Assembly: GCA_947683625.1 (NCBI GenBank)
Contig: CANTUR010000540.1
Span: 72,001-136,000, forward strand
Direction: 5' to 3'
Length of the DNA: 64,000 nt
Source: Mallotus nudiflorus
Lineage: Eukaryota; Streptophyta; Magnoliopsida; Malpighiales; Euphorbiaceae
Shown: positions 48,178 to 58,100 of the stretch, one piece after another
Layout of the letters: each line of letters starts with the position of its first letter
How positions within the stretch are numbered: position 1 is the first letter of the stretch
Notes under the pieces: model-generated
Database searches by the model: none
Told to the model about the DNA's origin: nothing
What the model saw: only the letters and a program-made list of their open reading frames with translations
Translations under genes and position numbers: made by a program

Positions 48178-48607
48178 GTAGCCGACTCACTTGAGAAAGG
48201 CACTGAACATGAAGATGAATACATGAGCAGTGAGAAGGATCTTCTTGTAAACAAGTAAAAATCACATGTCAGAAGTAACTGGGTTTGTGGTAATCAATTG
48301 CCATTGTTTCTTTCTTTCCATTTTCTTTCAACTTTTTCCAGATTCATTTCCATCCCGAAGGATATGGGGACATTTAATTGTGGAGCATTTGTTGCTGGAA
48401 TAGTGAGGGTAGGTGCTGTATTGAATTCATTCCTGTAGATTAATCTGTTGTATCATGAAAGTTCTGATGTTCCTTTTCTTTTCTCCTTGAAGGGTGTCTT
48501 GGATAGTGTGGGTTTTCCAGCAGTTGTAACAGCTCACAGCTCATTTTGTGCCCATGGAAGGTCAGCAAGGGCCTCAGACGACCATTTTGATAAAATTTGC
48601 TGAAGAG
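48178..48607 (+). pseudogene. TRAPPC5 (Trs31) C-terminal exons, frameshifted
   Basis: Three exons with intact GT-AG borders: 48,178-48,254 (VADSLEKGTEHEDEYMSSEK), 48,342-48,408 (FISIPKDMGTFNCGAFVAG) and 48,493-48,607 (GVLDSVGFPAVVTAH, then frameshift). Together these are the middle and C-terminal parts of the TRAPP I/II subunit Trs31/TRAPPC5, a core Bet3-family subunit in ER-Golgi vesicle tethering. In exon 3, CAGCTCA is doubled (48,530-48,543). Without the second copy the frame continues to FVPMEGQQGPQTTILIKFAEE. No last exon (short, basic) and no N-terminal exons are found in order, so this is a broken copy. Confidence 0.9.
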
Positions 48608-49039
48608 GTACATTGCTTCTCTTTTCTTTGCTTTGTTGTTTTCAGTTAAAAGGGGGAAGAAAAGAAAGAGAAACCACAAAACAGTCGGGTTTACTTCAAG
48701 TGGTGTGGTTAAGTTTAATATTTTTGAAGTTGAGTTTTGATTTTTAGATTAAAAAAATTGATGATAAAGAACACTTTTTATCATTAATCCAGCTGCTTGT
48801 ATTCAGTTCATGCAAGGCTCCTTTGTCACCCTCTGTTTGTATCATGCTTTTTATCAGTTCCTGAAGGTTGTGGTTCTCATTGTTTTACATATTGCAACTT
48901 GTGATCCTAATTAATTATTATTGATTGGAGTGGCAAATTTGGTTTCGCTTATTTTTTAAATGAAGACTCTGTATATAAATGATGTTAGATCTTCATTTGT
49001 CTATTTGTGCTGTTCTATGAGGCCTAAAGGTTTCCAATC
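48608..49039. other. no gene recognised
   Basis: AT-rich sequence after the TRAPPC5 pieces. The missing last exon was looked for and not seen. Confidence 0.4.
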
Positions 49040-49430
49040 TAAACTTTAAACAATTGTCCTGCTGGTGATTGATTTCATCATATATGCACTTTTGAACACT
49101 AAATTACTTACTCTTCAAATCCAGTGAATCTAGATTCAATTTAATTTCTGGACAAATTCTTCCAAGACTTGTTGTTTTGTGCAATTATCCTATGATAAGC
49201 AAAATTATAGATTATTGCACAAGCATCTCACTCTTATGTACAATAATGAATAACATCTGCAAGTTTGCCTTAATTTGGCAAATCAGAACTGACATAGGGA
49301 TTAACTTTAGTTATTATTACAGTCCTGTATTCAATATATGCATACTGTTGTTCAGGCCATGGCCGTATCCCTGATCTAGTAAAAACAATTACTTCCATTG
49401 CAGTTGATGTAAAATGTATGCTCTCTGGTT
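49040..49430 (+). repeat. duplicated segment, copy 1
   Basis: Shares long stretches with 50,310-50,590 (TTAAACAATTRTC, TTCAATTTAATTTCTG, TGCACTTYTGAACRCTA, CACAAGCATSTCA, AACATCTGCAARTTTGCC) and then with 51,155-51,280 (TTCAGGSCATGGYYGTA, AAAACAWTTAYTWCCA). Copy 2 has about 560 extra bases in the middle. Origin unknown; no coding identity recognised. Confidence 0.75.
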
Positions 49431-49784
49431 TTTTTTTTTTTTTTCCAAACGCATATATGATGATACATGGTTTGGTTGAGTTGAGTTGTTTTGTAAATTT
49501 GTTGTTAGAGACAATATATCACCCTTCAACGTACTGCACACCAGACTATGTCAATACAGTAGTAGATTTCTTCCTTTCAAAATGTTTTAGTTTTATCAGA
49601 ACTCTTGTATTATCGTTAGTCATTTCAATAAGTAGCATCCCGTTGCTTAAAGCATTCAGCAACCTTCGATACTATAAAGTTACAATTAGAATTAAACCAA
49701 AGTATTATTGTTCATTTGAAGCTGGCGAATCAAAATCTTCCGAGTATAGTTCCTCTTAGGACACTGTAAATGACTAACATTTGT

Positions 49785-49823
49785 TATATATATATATATG
49801 TGTTTGTGTGTGTGCGCGCGCAC
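49785..49823. repeat. TA/TG/CG microsatellite
   Basis: TATATATATATATATG followed by TGTTTGTGTGTGTGCGCGCGC, in the gene island. Confidence 0.9.
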
Positions 49824-50010
49824 TATTTGCGAATACGTTTGTCATTTGTAATTAATTTGTAACTTTTTATATTAAGTGTAATTCCAGCCCATAGTCTTAA
49901 AACATCATTTAGCAAATCCAAACCAAGGATGTCAAGCCTAAGTGAAGCCTGGATTCCTAAGTCAAAGCCTACTGTCATGATTTGTGATCGTACATATTTC
50001 TGGGAATGGA

Positions 50011-50072
50011 GCAGGAGGCTGGAGGATGCAGTTGGTGCTGGAGTCTTTGAACTTCTTTGCCATAGGGAGAAG
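50011..50072 (+). pseudogene. TRAPPC5 N-terminal-half exon fragment
   Basis: GAGCAGGAGGCTGGAGGAT... reads RLEDAVGAGVFELLCHREK, ended by donor AG|GTATGA at 50,072. This matches the RLEDA.GY AVGARVLELLCHREK part of TRAPPC5 with about three residues deleted and a one-base insertion just upstream. It should precede the exons at 48.2-48.6 kb but lies 1.4 kb after them, so it comes from another copy or a rearrangement. Confidence 0.8.
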
Positions 50073-50309
50073 GTATGATTGATACTGTTTGTAGAGTTCT
50101 CCTTGGAAAGTTTACCCTAGGCAAGCCAACCAATTTAACAACTAGCCAAGGGCTCTACTGTTACATGTGTCATCAAAATTCTTCTTGGAACCTTTAGAGC
50201 AATTGTTGTTAAATTTAGATGTACTTTATTTATCTGTTAAATGTAGGTTAGTGTTTTCAATAACCCTTTTTATTGCTTACTTTATGCTGTAAGTGGCAAT
50301 GAATTATAT

Positions 50310-51290
50310 AAACCTTAAACAATTATCTTACTAGGGATTGATTTTATAATTTATGCACTTCTGAACGCTATATTACTTATGCTTCAAATTCAATGAATGT
50401 TAATTCAATTTAATTTCTGAACAAATTCAATCCGAGTAATTGTGATAACTAGTGTGACTTTTGCTTTGTGCAGATATCCTACGACAAGCAAAACATTTTG
50501 GATTATTTCACAAGCATGTCATTTTCTTATATACAAAGAAGAACATCTGCAAATTTGCCTCAATTTGGCAAATCAAAACTGGCATAAGGGTATTAATAAA
50601 ATTATAGGTCTGATGCAATATTTGGTGGTGAATGATGTCCTTTCTTCCTTCCTATTTGTCCTCTAAGCAAGTGTTATGTTTTGTTCAGAATGCTTGAGCA
50701 CTACATCCGTCCACTACAAATTTTGTTTCTGGTTAGAGCAAATTGATGCATTCATACAATTTTAGTTTCCAATACCATTTTTTATGTTCTATACCAACAA
50801 CATATTCTAGGAAGGGCTTTTGTAACTTAAAATGGGCTTCTGCTATTTGCATTTTGTTCAATTCCTGTTTGTATCATCAACATTTCGTTAGCCATAGACT
50901 GTTGCTGCTCCTGCTGCCAATTCTTGGTTTACACTTACGATTAGTTTGTTTCTTGTCCATAGCCATATAGAAGTCTATTGTCCACTGCTTGAATCAGGTA
51001 CCAAGAAGAGAAGCAAGGGTAGGTTGATGGTTGTTTCTAGTTCTCAAGATGTAATCTTCTACAACATGACGGAGATTAATAGTGTTTTTCATTTGATTTA
51101 TGAAACTAATAGGATTTTGCCTGCCAATCCTATCACGTTTACTTGAGTCATTATTATAGCCCTGCATTCAGTTTATGTATGCTTTTTGTTCAGGGCATGG
51201 TTGTATTACTGATCTGGTAAAAACATTTATTACCAGTGCAATTGATGTAAAATATATGCTCTCTTTTTTCCTAAATGCCTATATGATGAT
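50310..51290 (+). repeat. duplicated segment, copy 2
   Basis: Partner of 49,040-49,430, about 1.3 kb downstream. The extra middle part (about 50,590-51,150) includes an open stretch ending TKKRSKGRLMVVSSSQDVIF (50,998-51,060) that looks exon-like but was not recognised. Confidence 0.7.
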
Positions 51291-51510
51291 ACATCATCTG
51301 GCAGCAAATTAACAAGACCAAATGGGTATATACATAGGCAAAATCTTTTCTTTAATTTCCTTTTCTGGATGAGTATATATATGTGTGCTCTTTGTCAGCT
51401 TTCTACACCACTAAAATTGTAATCAACTAGCTAACCTATTATATTTCTCTTATTCTGTGTTCAGCAACAACATAGAGAAATGACTACCATGTATTTAACA
51501 CCTAAACAAG

Positions 51511-51514
<4 letters not shown>

Positions 51515-51541
<27 letters not shown>
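51515..51541. repeat. TA microsatellite beside element E
   Basis: (TA)13, ending 36 bp before the LTR of element E. Confidence 0.95.
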
Positions 51542-51544
<3 letters not shown>

Positions 51545-51577
51545 TCATCAAACGTGACTCATTGACCATTAACTACA

Positions 51578-53525
51578 TGTGGATACTATCAGTTTTATCG
51601 GTCCACAACGAAAATTCGATGATGAGAAAGTTTGAGTTTTGAATGCAAGGAGAGCTATAGACTTTTCTAAATTGATTGGAAAGTCCAAACACTAAGTCGA
51701 GCCCACAAGTATTATATCCAAGTACAAAATAAAAGCTAAAGACCAAATCTATAGCCTCTTGACTTAAGGGCCCTGGCTTGACCCAGGTGAAGAGGCTATC
51801 GCTTCAACAAAGAGGCATTGCCTCTTCACCCTATGTATTGAAGAGGTGGCGCCTTTTTATACCAACTCTCTACAGTATTAAATGTCATTAATGGTAGTGG
51901 TTTGAGGCTCACCTGTTGAAGTGTTGGTTATTTTTGGATGTAAAAGAAAAGAAAAAAGCAGAAAAAAGAGCTTGGGAAATGAAAAAAGGTAAGGGGAGAG
52001 GGTGAGAATGGTTTTTTGGAAATTGAAAAAGGGGAGAGGGTGAGAGGCTTTAAAAATGAATGTGGGGGCATGAGAAAGGGAGTGGTTAGGAATTTAAAGG
52101 TTGGCAACTTGGAAAAAGGGTCTGGAAAAAAGAAGACAGAGAGAAAGAGGAGAAAAAAAAGGAAAGGAAGAAAAGAGGAAGAAGAAGGGGAAGAGACTTT
52201 GAAGCTCAGGAGACTTGACTCTTGGGAAGAGGAAGGGACCTCCTTACATTCAAAGTCATTCATCCATCAATCAAGCTCTGAGGGCTTAGTTAGGAGCATC
52301 AAGCACATCCAAGTTAGTAAGCCTCCCCTTTCTTAAGCTTTATGTCCTTTGTTTTCATTAAAAGTATTGATTCATTACTTTTGTGTTTGTATTCTTGAGT
52401 TTTATTGCTTATTTAAAGTCAAATGTGAAGCATGATTATATGAGATATTGAATATTGATTGTTGATAGTTGCATATTTGCATATTTGCGTTTATTTCTTA
52501 TTTATTTGCATGATCATTGAGTTTCTTAGGATTTAAGAAATGTAGTTTATCTCTGTCTCTGTTGAAGAGAGATGTTGTCCCTTCATGATGAGGCGATAGT
52601 GACATCGCCTCCTGGTCAGGAGGCGACGCCCCTTGACCAGCATTGCGTCGCCCCTTAACCAGCATTCTGCCTATTTCTGTCTTGATTTTTAGTTATTATC
52701 TTGCATGTTTGGCATGATTTTCTTGTCTAATTTGTTATATTTTTTTGATTTTATGCATGATTACCATGTTGACAAATATTATTTCTACGTTATATTATTA
52801 TGTTACTTAATGGACTATTTTATGAATTTGTTTTCATTCATTTTTGTGAATATTATTTGTTGATGATTTGTAAATATTGTTGGTATTGTGAGATGGAACT
52901 AACTTGTATTTGTTGCAGGAATTATTTGGTGATTTTTAATCACTATATAATTACTATATTAACCATTTGTAGAGAAGTTTTAATTTTTAATTAATTAGTT
53001 TATTTTTTGTTTATGTATGGTTTATTTTTAGTATTTTTTACATTTATTTACACAAAAAGTTGTAATTCTTAATCCCTCTCCCTTTTTATTTGGAATGAAT
53101 GGTTGTAAATTATTTTTATTTATTTTATTTGTGATTGAATGCCGGAGATATAAGCATGAAATGAGACTAATGCGCAAACTTGGAATAAAATATAAAATTG
53201 GAAACCAATCGCAATTAGCATGTTAACAAGGAAACAATTTAACAATCAAAGGTAATAAAATACAAAACACACACGGAGGCCAACTGCAAGGTTAGGTGAG
53301 CATTCCAAAAGCCCATACCCAGTTTTCAAACCCGATATCTGATAATGGCTTTTAGGAACCTCTGTGGAATCCAGTTGCTGTACAGTGTAACCCGATTTTT
53401 ATTCGGGTGGCGACTCCATCTCCATTTTAGGCCCCAAGCCCAATATGTATTTCCTAATGAACCTTGAGCTCACACAGTGCCATGATCGCCAACACTTGGA
53501 CACGCAACCAAAATCACCGCCTACA
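51578..53525 (+). mobile_element. 5' LTR of element E (LTR family 2, 1948 bp)
   Basis: TGTGGATACT...CGCCTACA. Carries GAGGC sites at 51,791-51,856 (GAGGCATTGCCTC at 51,812-51,824; GAGGTGGCGCCTT at 51,843) immediately before TTTTTATA (51,855-51,861). A second set lies at 52,590-52,666, where an 8-bp stem GAGGCGAT/ATCGCCTC encloses AGTGAC. PBS-like TGGCGACTCCA is at 53,408-53,418. Confidence 0.93.
51791..51861 (+). promoter_or_regulatory. GAGGC palindromes and TATA-like box in the LTR of element E
   Basis: Three palindromic sites ending directly in CCTTTTTATACC. Same order as in element B (30,771-30,840); in element D the box is decayed (CTTTACAG). Promoter role inferred. Confidence 0.5.
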
Positions 53526-53526
53526 G

Positions 53527-53544
53527 TGGCGACTCCACTAGGGA
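53527..53544 (+). promoter_or_regulatory. primer binding site of element E (tRNA-Arg type)
   Basis: TGGCGACTCCACTAGGGA one base after the LTR end; fits a tRNA-Arg 3' end with one mismatch. Fixes the LTR border and the plus orientation. Confidence 0.85.
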
Positions 53545-54390
53545 TAAAGAAATCAATTCCAAGTGTTTTGTAATTTATCATTTTTTATTATTTCTTTATT
53601 TCCTTTGTAAATTTTGCATTCACTACATGTTTCCACACAATGCACTCCAAGTCCCAAATAAATCGATAATAATCCTTGCTTTGTTGCCTGTGTTTCACTC
53701 AAACCTGATGGTGAGGTATTTGATTATTGTCACTCATAGCACGTACCTATCGATTTTGCATGGACCCTTGAGTGGGGAGACGTAATGGATGTATATAGTT
53801 GTGGGAGTTGAAGCTTACCCAAGACTCAACTCATGTAATGACTAGTAATTTCCACTAGGATTTTTTTCCAAGTGCATGTGTTTTATGCCATCTGGTAATC
53901 CTTTAAATAAGGTCCAAGCCCATTATAAATAAGCCTTGACAAGACAGGCCTTTCATGTGTATTATTAGCCCATTTCAAAGGGATCTTAATAAGGTAGGCC
54001 TTTGATATCATTCTTTGCTCGTTTAAAATGGACTTTGAAATTATTTAGAGGAATTTCCACTTGTTTATTCTTGAGAGTTATCTTGCATCCGTTGATTTTA
54101 TTATCCCTTATTAATAATCAAAACCCAGAACAAAAATCATAGGACAAGGAGCTCGCCATTGAGCACATGTGTGGGAGAAAAAAGGGTGGAGATACCATTT
54201 GAGAGCTTTTTCTTTTTTTTTATACATGCATATATGCTTTTTTCTTTCTTTTACCATTAGGTTTGCATTTCATGCATACACGTCATTTATGTTTCTGGCC
54301 CTCATGGTTGCAGATATAAATCCATAACAATCTGCCAGTTGGAAGCGATCTAACACCGACTGCCTGGTTAGAATCCATAGAGAGATCAAA
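53545..54390 (+). other. 5' leader of element E
   Basis: About 850 bp without an ORF between PBS and gag ATG, matched in inverted form by element D. Confidence 0.7.
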
Positions 54391-57300
54391 ATGGCAGAAT
54401 TTGATGCTGAAGCCTTCAAGGAACAATTGAAAGCTGAAATGGTCAAACAAACCAGGGCAATTATGAGAGAAATTATAGGGGAAATGATGGGTACATCTAG
54501 AGGGGAACTACCAGCACCTTAGCCGCCAGCGTCCTAACCACCAACACCTCAACCTCGACCTTTTAATTTGGATGCCGAGGTTCCTAAAAGGAAAAAGGTA
54601 GAGGATGATCAACAGACAACATTGGTAGAACCTGCTATAGATGGCGGGATTTAGCGTGCGTCCAAGATTTTAGCAACCATGACACTGTTTAGGCTCAGGG
54701 CTTTAGAGAACACACTAACCACTGTCACAAAGATATGACGTGGAGATGAGGAGTTGCCACCCAGGGTAATAACTGGGACAAATAAAAAAGGTGGTACACA
54801 ATTCTCTAAAAGAAAGCTAGCATCACAACCAGGAGATTCTGGATATGGAATACCAACTTCTCTTAGTCTCATGTTCTTTTAGAATAATTTTATAAATGAT
54901 TATTTCATCCTCTAATTGTATGAATTTTTATTAAACCCTAATTAACATCCATTTAACCCAAAAGGCAACAAGTCAATAAAATTACAAGTAAAAAATGCAT
55001 AAAAAGGCAATGTCCCTATGTCTAAACTATGTTAATTTTATTTTATAAGTTAGTAAAGTCTACATATTATTTACAAATGAGAAATGGACTATAGGTGAGT
55101 CTACATTTTTTATTAATTAGTGAGCCTAGATCTATTTATTTTAATTTTTCTAAGGAATGGGCTTAAGTCTATTCAATTTTAAAGGAAAATAAAATTAATG
55201 AGTTTAAGTCTAACTTGGTTTTAAGTGAAATATAGGCCTAGGTATATTTATTTTAAAAGAAATGAAATTAAGTGGGCTGAGCTAAATCTAAATAATTTTA
55301 ATTAACTAAGCGGGCCTAAAATCTAATTAACTTAATGGGCCTAAGATGATTTTAATTATTAAAAACCTAAATCATTTTTTAAGCCTATTTATTAAGTGGG
55401 TTAGACCTAAACGTGGACTTGGGGCCCATAAGGATAAAAACATAAAAAATAAGCCCAAAACTAATAAAGCAAAAAAAAAATGGATCAAATAAACATTACA
55501 GTGATTTTCTAAAAAAACCCTAAATTAATTACATGCAAACCCTAATTTAAACTACTGCTACCATTGATTTTAATTGATTTTTTTACCCAATTGAATCTAA
55601 TTACTAATCAATTTTAAAGTGCAAGAAAAATGAAAATTTTCACTATTCCTACTACTGGAGCTATTACAAACTATGTACAAAAATTAAATTTAAATGATTA
55701 TACACCCAGAAATTAAAATAACTACACAGAACACCAAAAATAGAAAAAAATAAAGATAAAATCCTAAATTCTACTAGAAAACAACATAGGTTCTTCCATG
55801 GCATTCCATGGACCTTCTGCTCAATTTAAATATAGGCAGTATCCTCCTCAATTCACATTCACATGTCAAAACAAAAAAAACAAGTATTCAGATTAGTAGT
55901 GAAATTAAACAATAAAAAAGAATAACAGAATAAAAGAAAAATCATAAAAAGAAAAAAATAGAAAGAATAAAAAAATGAAATAGAAAATAACATTAATGAT
56001 TTAGATGTTGTGCAAATGCCCTTTTTGGCCCCTTAGATTAGGATTTTCATCGTTGAAATTGACTCAGTATTGATTTGACTCTGGACTGGGACTAAAAAAT
56101 GCTGGATCATCCTCGTTAAATGAATTGAAAAAATTAGGGTTTTGAAGGAATAGAAGAAATCAAAGTTTGATCTATGGATGTGTGAGTTTCTCTCAGTTCC
56201 TCCGTCTATGTAAAAAAATTTCTCTTTTTCTTTTTTTTTTCACATGCATGCAGACTCTACTTTTAAATGCAAAGTCTACATGTACTAACTTCCTCCAAAG
56301 GAGGAATGGACTGATGATCAGATAGCATTTGTTTTTTCTGATTTCAAAAATATCTTCTGTGTTTAAAAAAAACCTTATAAGATAATCATAAAGATAAAAT
56401 TTGAATTTTTAACCAATTAAAACATTGAAAAAATCGATAAAAAATAAGAAAAAAATACACAAAAAATAAAAAAGGGACTTATTGCACGTTGGCACTATGC
56501 AATGTAGGGGCTTTCGTCATAATTGTGCACAATTACATCCTGAAATTGGGTGCTTACACCTGCTATTCGTCAAAAAGAGGATACCTTGGGAAATGTAGAG
56601 AAGCCAAACTGGGCTAAAGACCTTGTCAAGTCTATGGCTTAAATGTAGTTGATGATGAAGGAAAAAGGGATTGATGCCCCAATGAGCTATTCCGAGCTGA
56701 GCTTGGATAAGGATGATGATCCCTTACCACGAAAGTTCAAATTCCCTAACATAAAGAATTTCACTGGCACAGAGGGCCCCCACCTCCATTTAAAGTAGTA
56801 TGTAACCCCATGAAGAGAACTGAACTGACTAAAGCATAGATTGTGAAGCAATTCCCTCTATCTCTAAAAGGAGCACCCATCAAATTGTATTATGTGCTAG
56901 AATCCCATGTTTAGGCTAATTGGGAGGAATTATACGCTGCATTTATCAAGTAGTATAGTCTCAACATTCAGATAGAGGCTTCTTTGAGAGACTTGCAGAA
57001 TGTGAAGAAGAAGTTCAATGAATCCTTTGTGGATTATTTGATTAGGTAGAGAGCAAAATTAGCACAAATGAAGCAACGACTTGTCAAATTTGATCACCTG
57101 GTAATAGCCATGGAAGGATGTGTGCTCCCTCTCTTTAAGAAGTTAAGGGATTTATGGATTTAAAACTTTAAGGAGATATATAGGTTTGGAGTACAGAAAG
57201 AATCAAGCCTTGAGCAAGAAAAGAAGTTCTTTAGTGGAAGATCTATGAACAAAGAAGGGTTTGGATCTGGTAGCGGAGTCAGGCCAAGCAGTAACATATA

Positions 57301-57590
57301 GATCAACACAGTCAAACAGTCCCTAAGGTTTTCTAATTTGGGAAGACCCCTTTCCAAAGTCCTGAAAAAACTTATTGAGAATAACCTTCTACAACCCTTA
57401 CCTAAACGACCACCTTTCCTAACTACCGACCTAAAGCTATATTGCAAGTACCACCAAAATATTGGGCATGATACAGAAATCTGCACTCACCTGAAACACG
57501 AGATTCAAGATTTAATCAATTTAGGTAAAATAACCAACCCGAAAACTAGAAAACCAAACACCCAAAATAACCTTTTACCCAACAATTGAA
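54391..57590 (+). pseudogene. gag of element E, split by solo LTR G
   Basis: Starts MAEFDAEAFKEQLKAEM (54,391), Pro-rich linker with TAG stops at 54,522 and 54,534, interrupted at 54,635. It resumes at 56,564: KFKFPNIKNFTGTEGP-type core, FKEYIGLEYRKNQ region with many stops. Ends with 57,338-57,589: LSKVLKKLIENNLLQPLPKR and a modified zinc knuckle CKYHQNIGHDTEIC (CX2HX4HX4C). Confidence 0.8.
54636..56558 (-). mobile_element. Solo LTR G (LTR family 1, 1923 bp) inverted in gag of element E
   Basis: Own start TGTAAGCACC (56,558), own end TCTATA (54,636). Flanked by perfect 5-bp duplications CCTGC (54,631-54,635 and 56,559-56,563). Same family as the LTR of element A. No internal sequence. The LTR end reads TATA where the A copy reads TACA, a C to T change. 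Confidence 0.93.
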
Positions 57591-58100
57591 AATGTATTAC
57601 CACCAAATCCCCGTATCCTAATGATCAACATAGGTTTAACAGAGGAACAAGTCATTAATTCCTTTATTAATATTATACCCATACTACCAAAACCATAACC
57701 AAAAGACCTTAACCCAAGACAGCAGACTATTGAGTCTCGTGTATATGTGCTTGATATTTGGAGTTCCGACGACAAAGAGGGAGGAGTAGTTGATCTGTGG
57801 AAGAATAATGAGAAGAAAGTAGCACAGTCCATTAAGAAATTGGAGGAGGGGGAGGAAGAGGTGAAAAAGGTTGAGGCAGAGAAAGGGGGAAGTAGTTCAA
57901 ATGAAGGATCAAAGAAAGATGACAAAACTAATAAAATTATTGAGGCCAAAAGAGATGAGAAAACTCTTGCTAGTATTTAGGAGCTGCTTATGAACTCCCG
58001 GGCCCATCAGGAAGCACTGGTTTTGGTTCTTGATCACAAGAAGATATCTTTGACACACACTCTAGAGCAAATGGTGGAATCATTAACTGAAAGCCCTCAG
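57591..58100 (+). pseudogene. gag-protease linker of element E
   Basis: Contains an acidic/basic charged frame at 57,747-57,980 (VLDIWSSDDKEGG...) with a likely coiled coil (KKLEEGEEEVKKVEAEKG). TAG at 57,978, then ELLMNSRAHQEALVLVLD. Matches 740-1100 of element A in order. No enzyme motif. Confidence 0.6.

Noticed and set aside
51928..52336. Overlapping 106-111-codon frames in the LTR of element E
   Set aside because: Purine-rich (GGAAAAAGG) low-complexity sequence, with the homologous place in element B broken; both strands open from composition.
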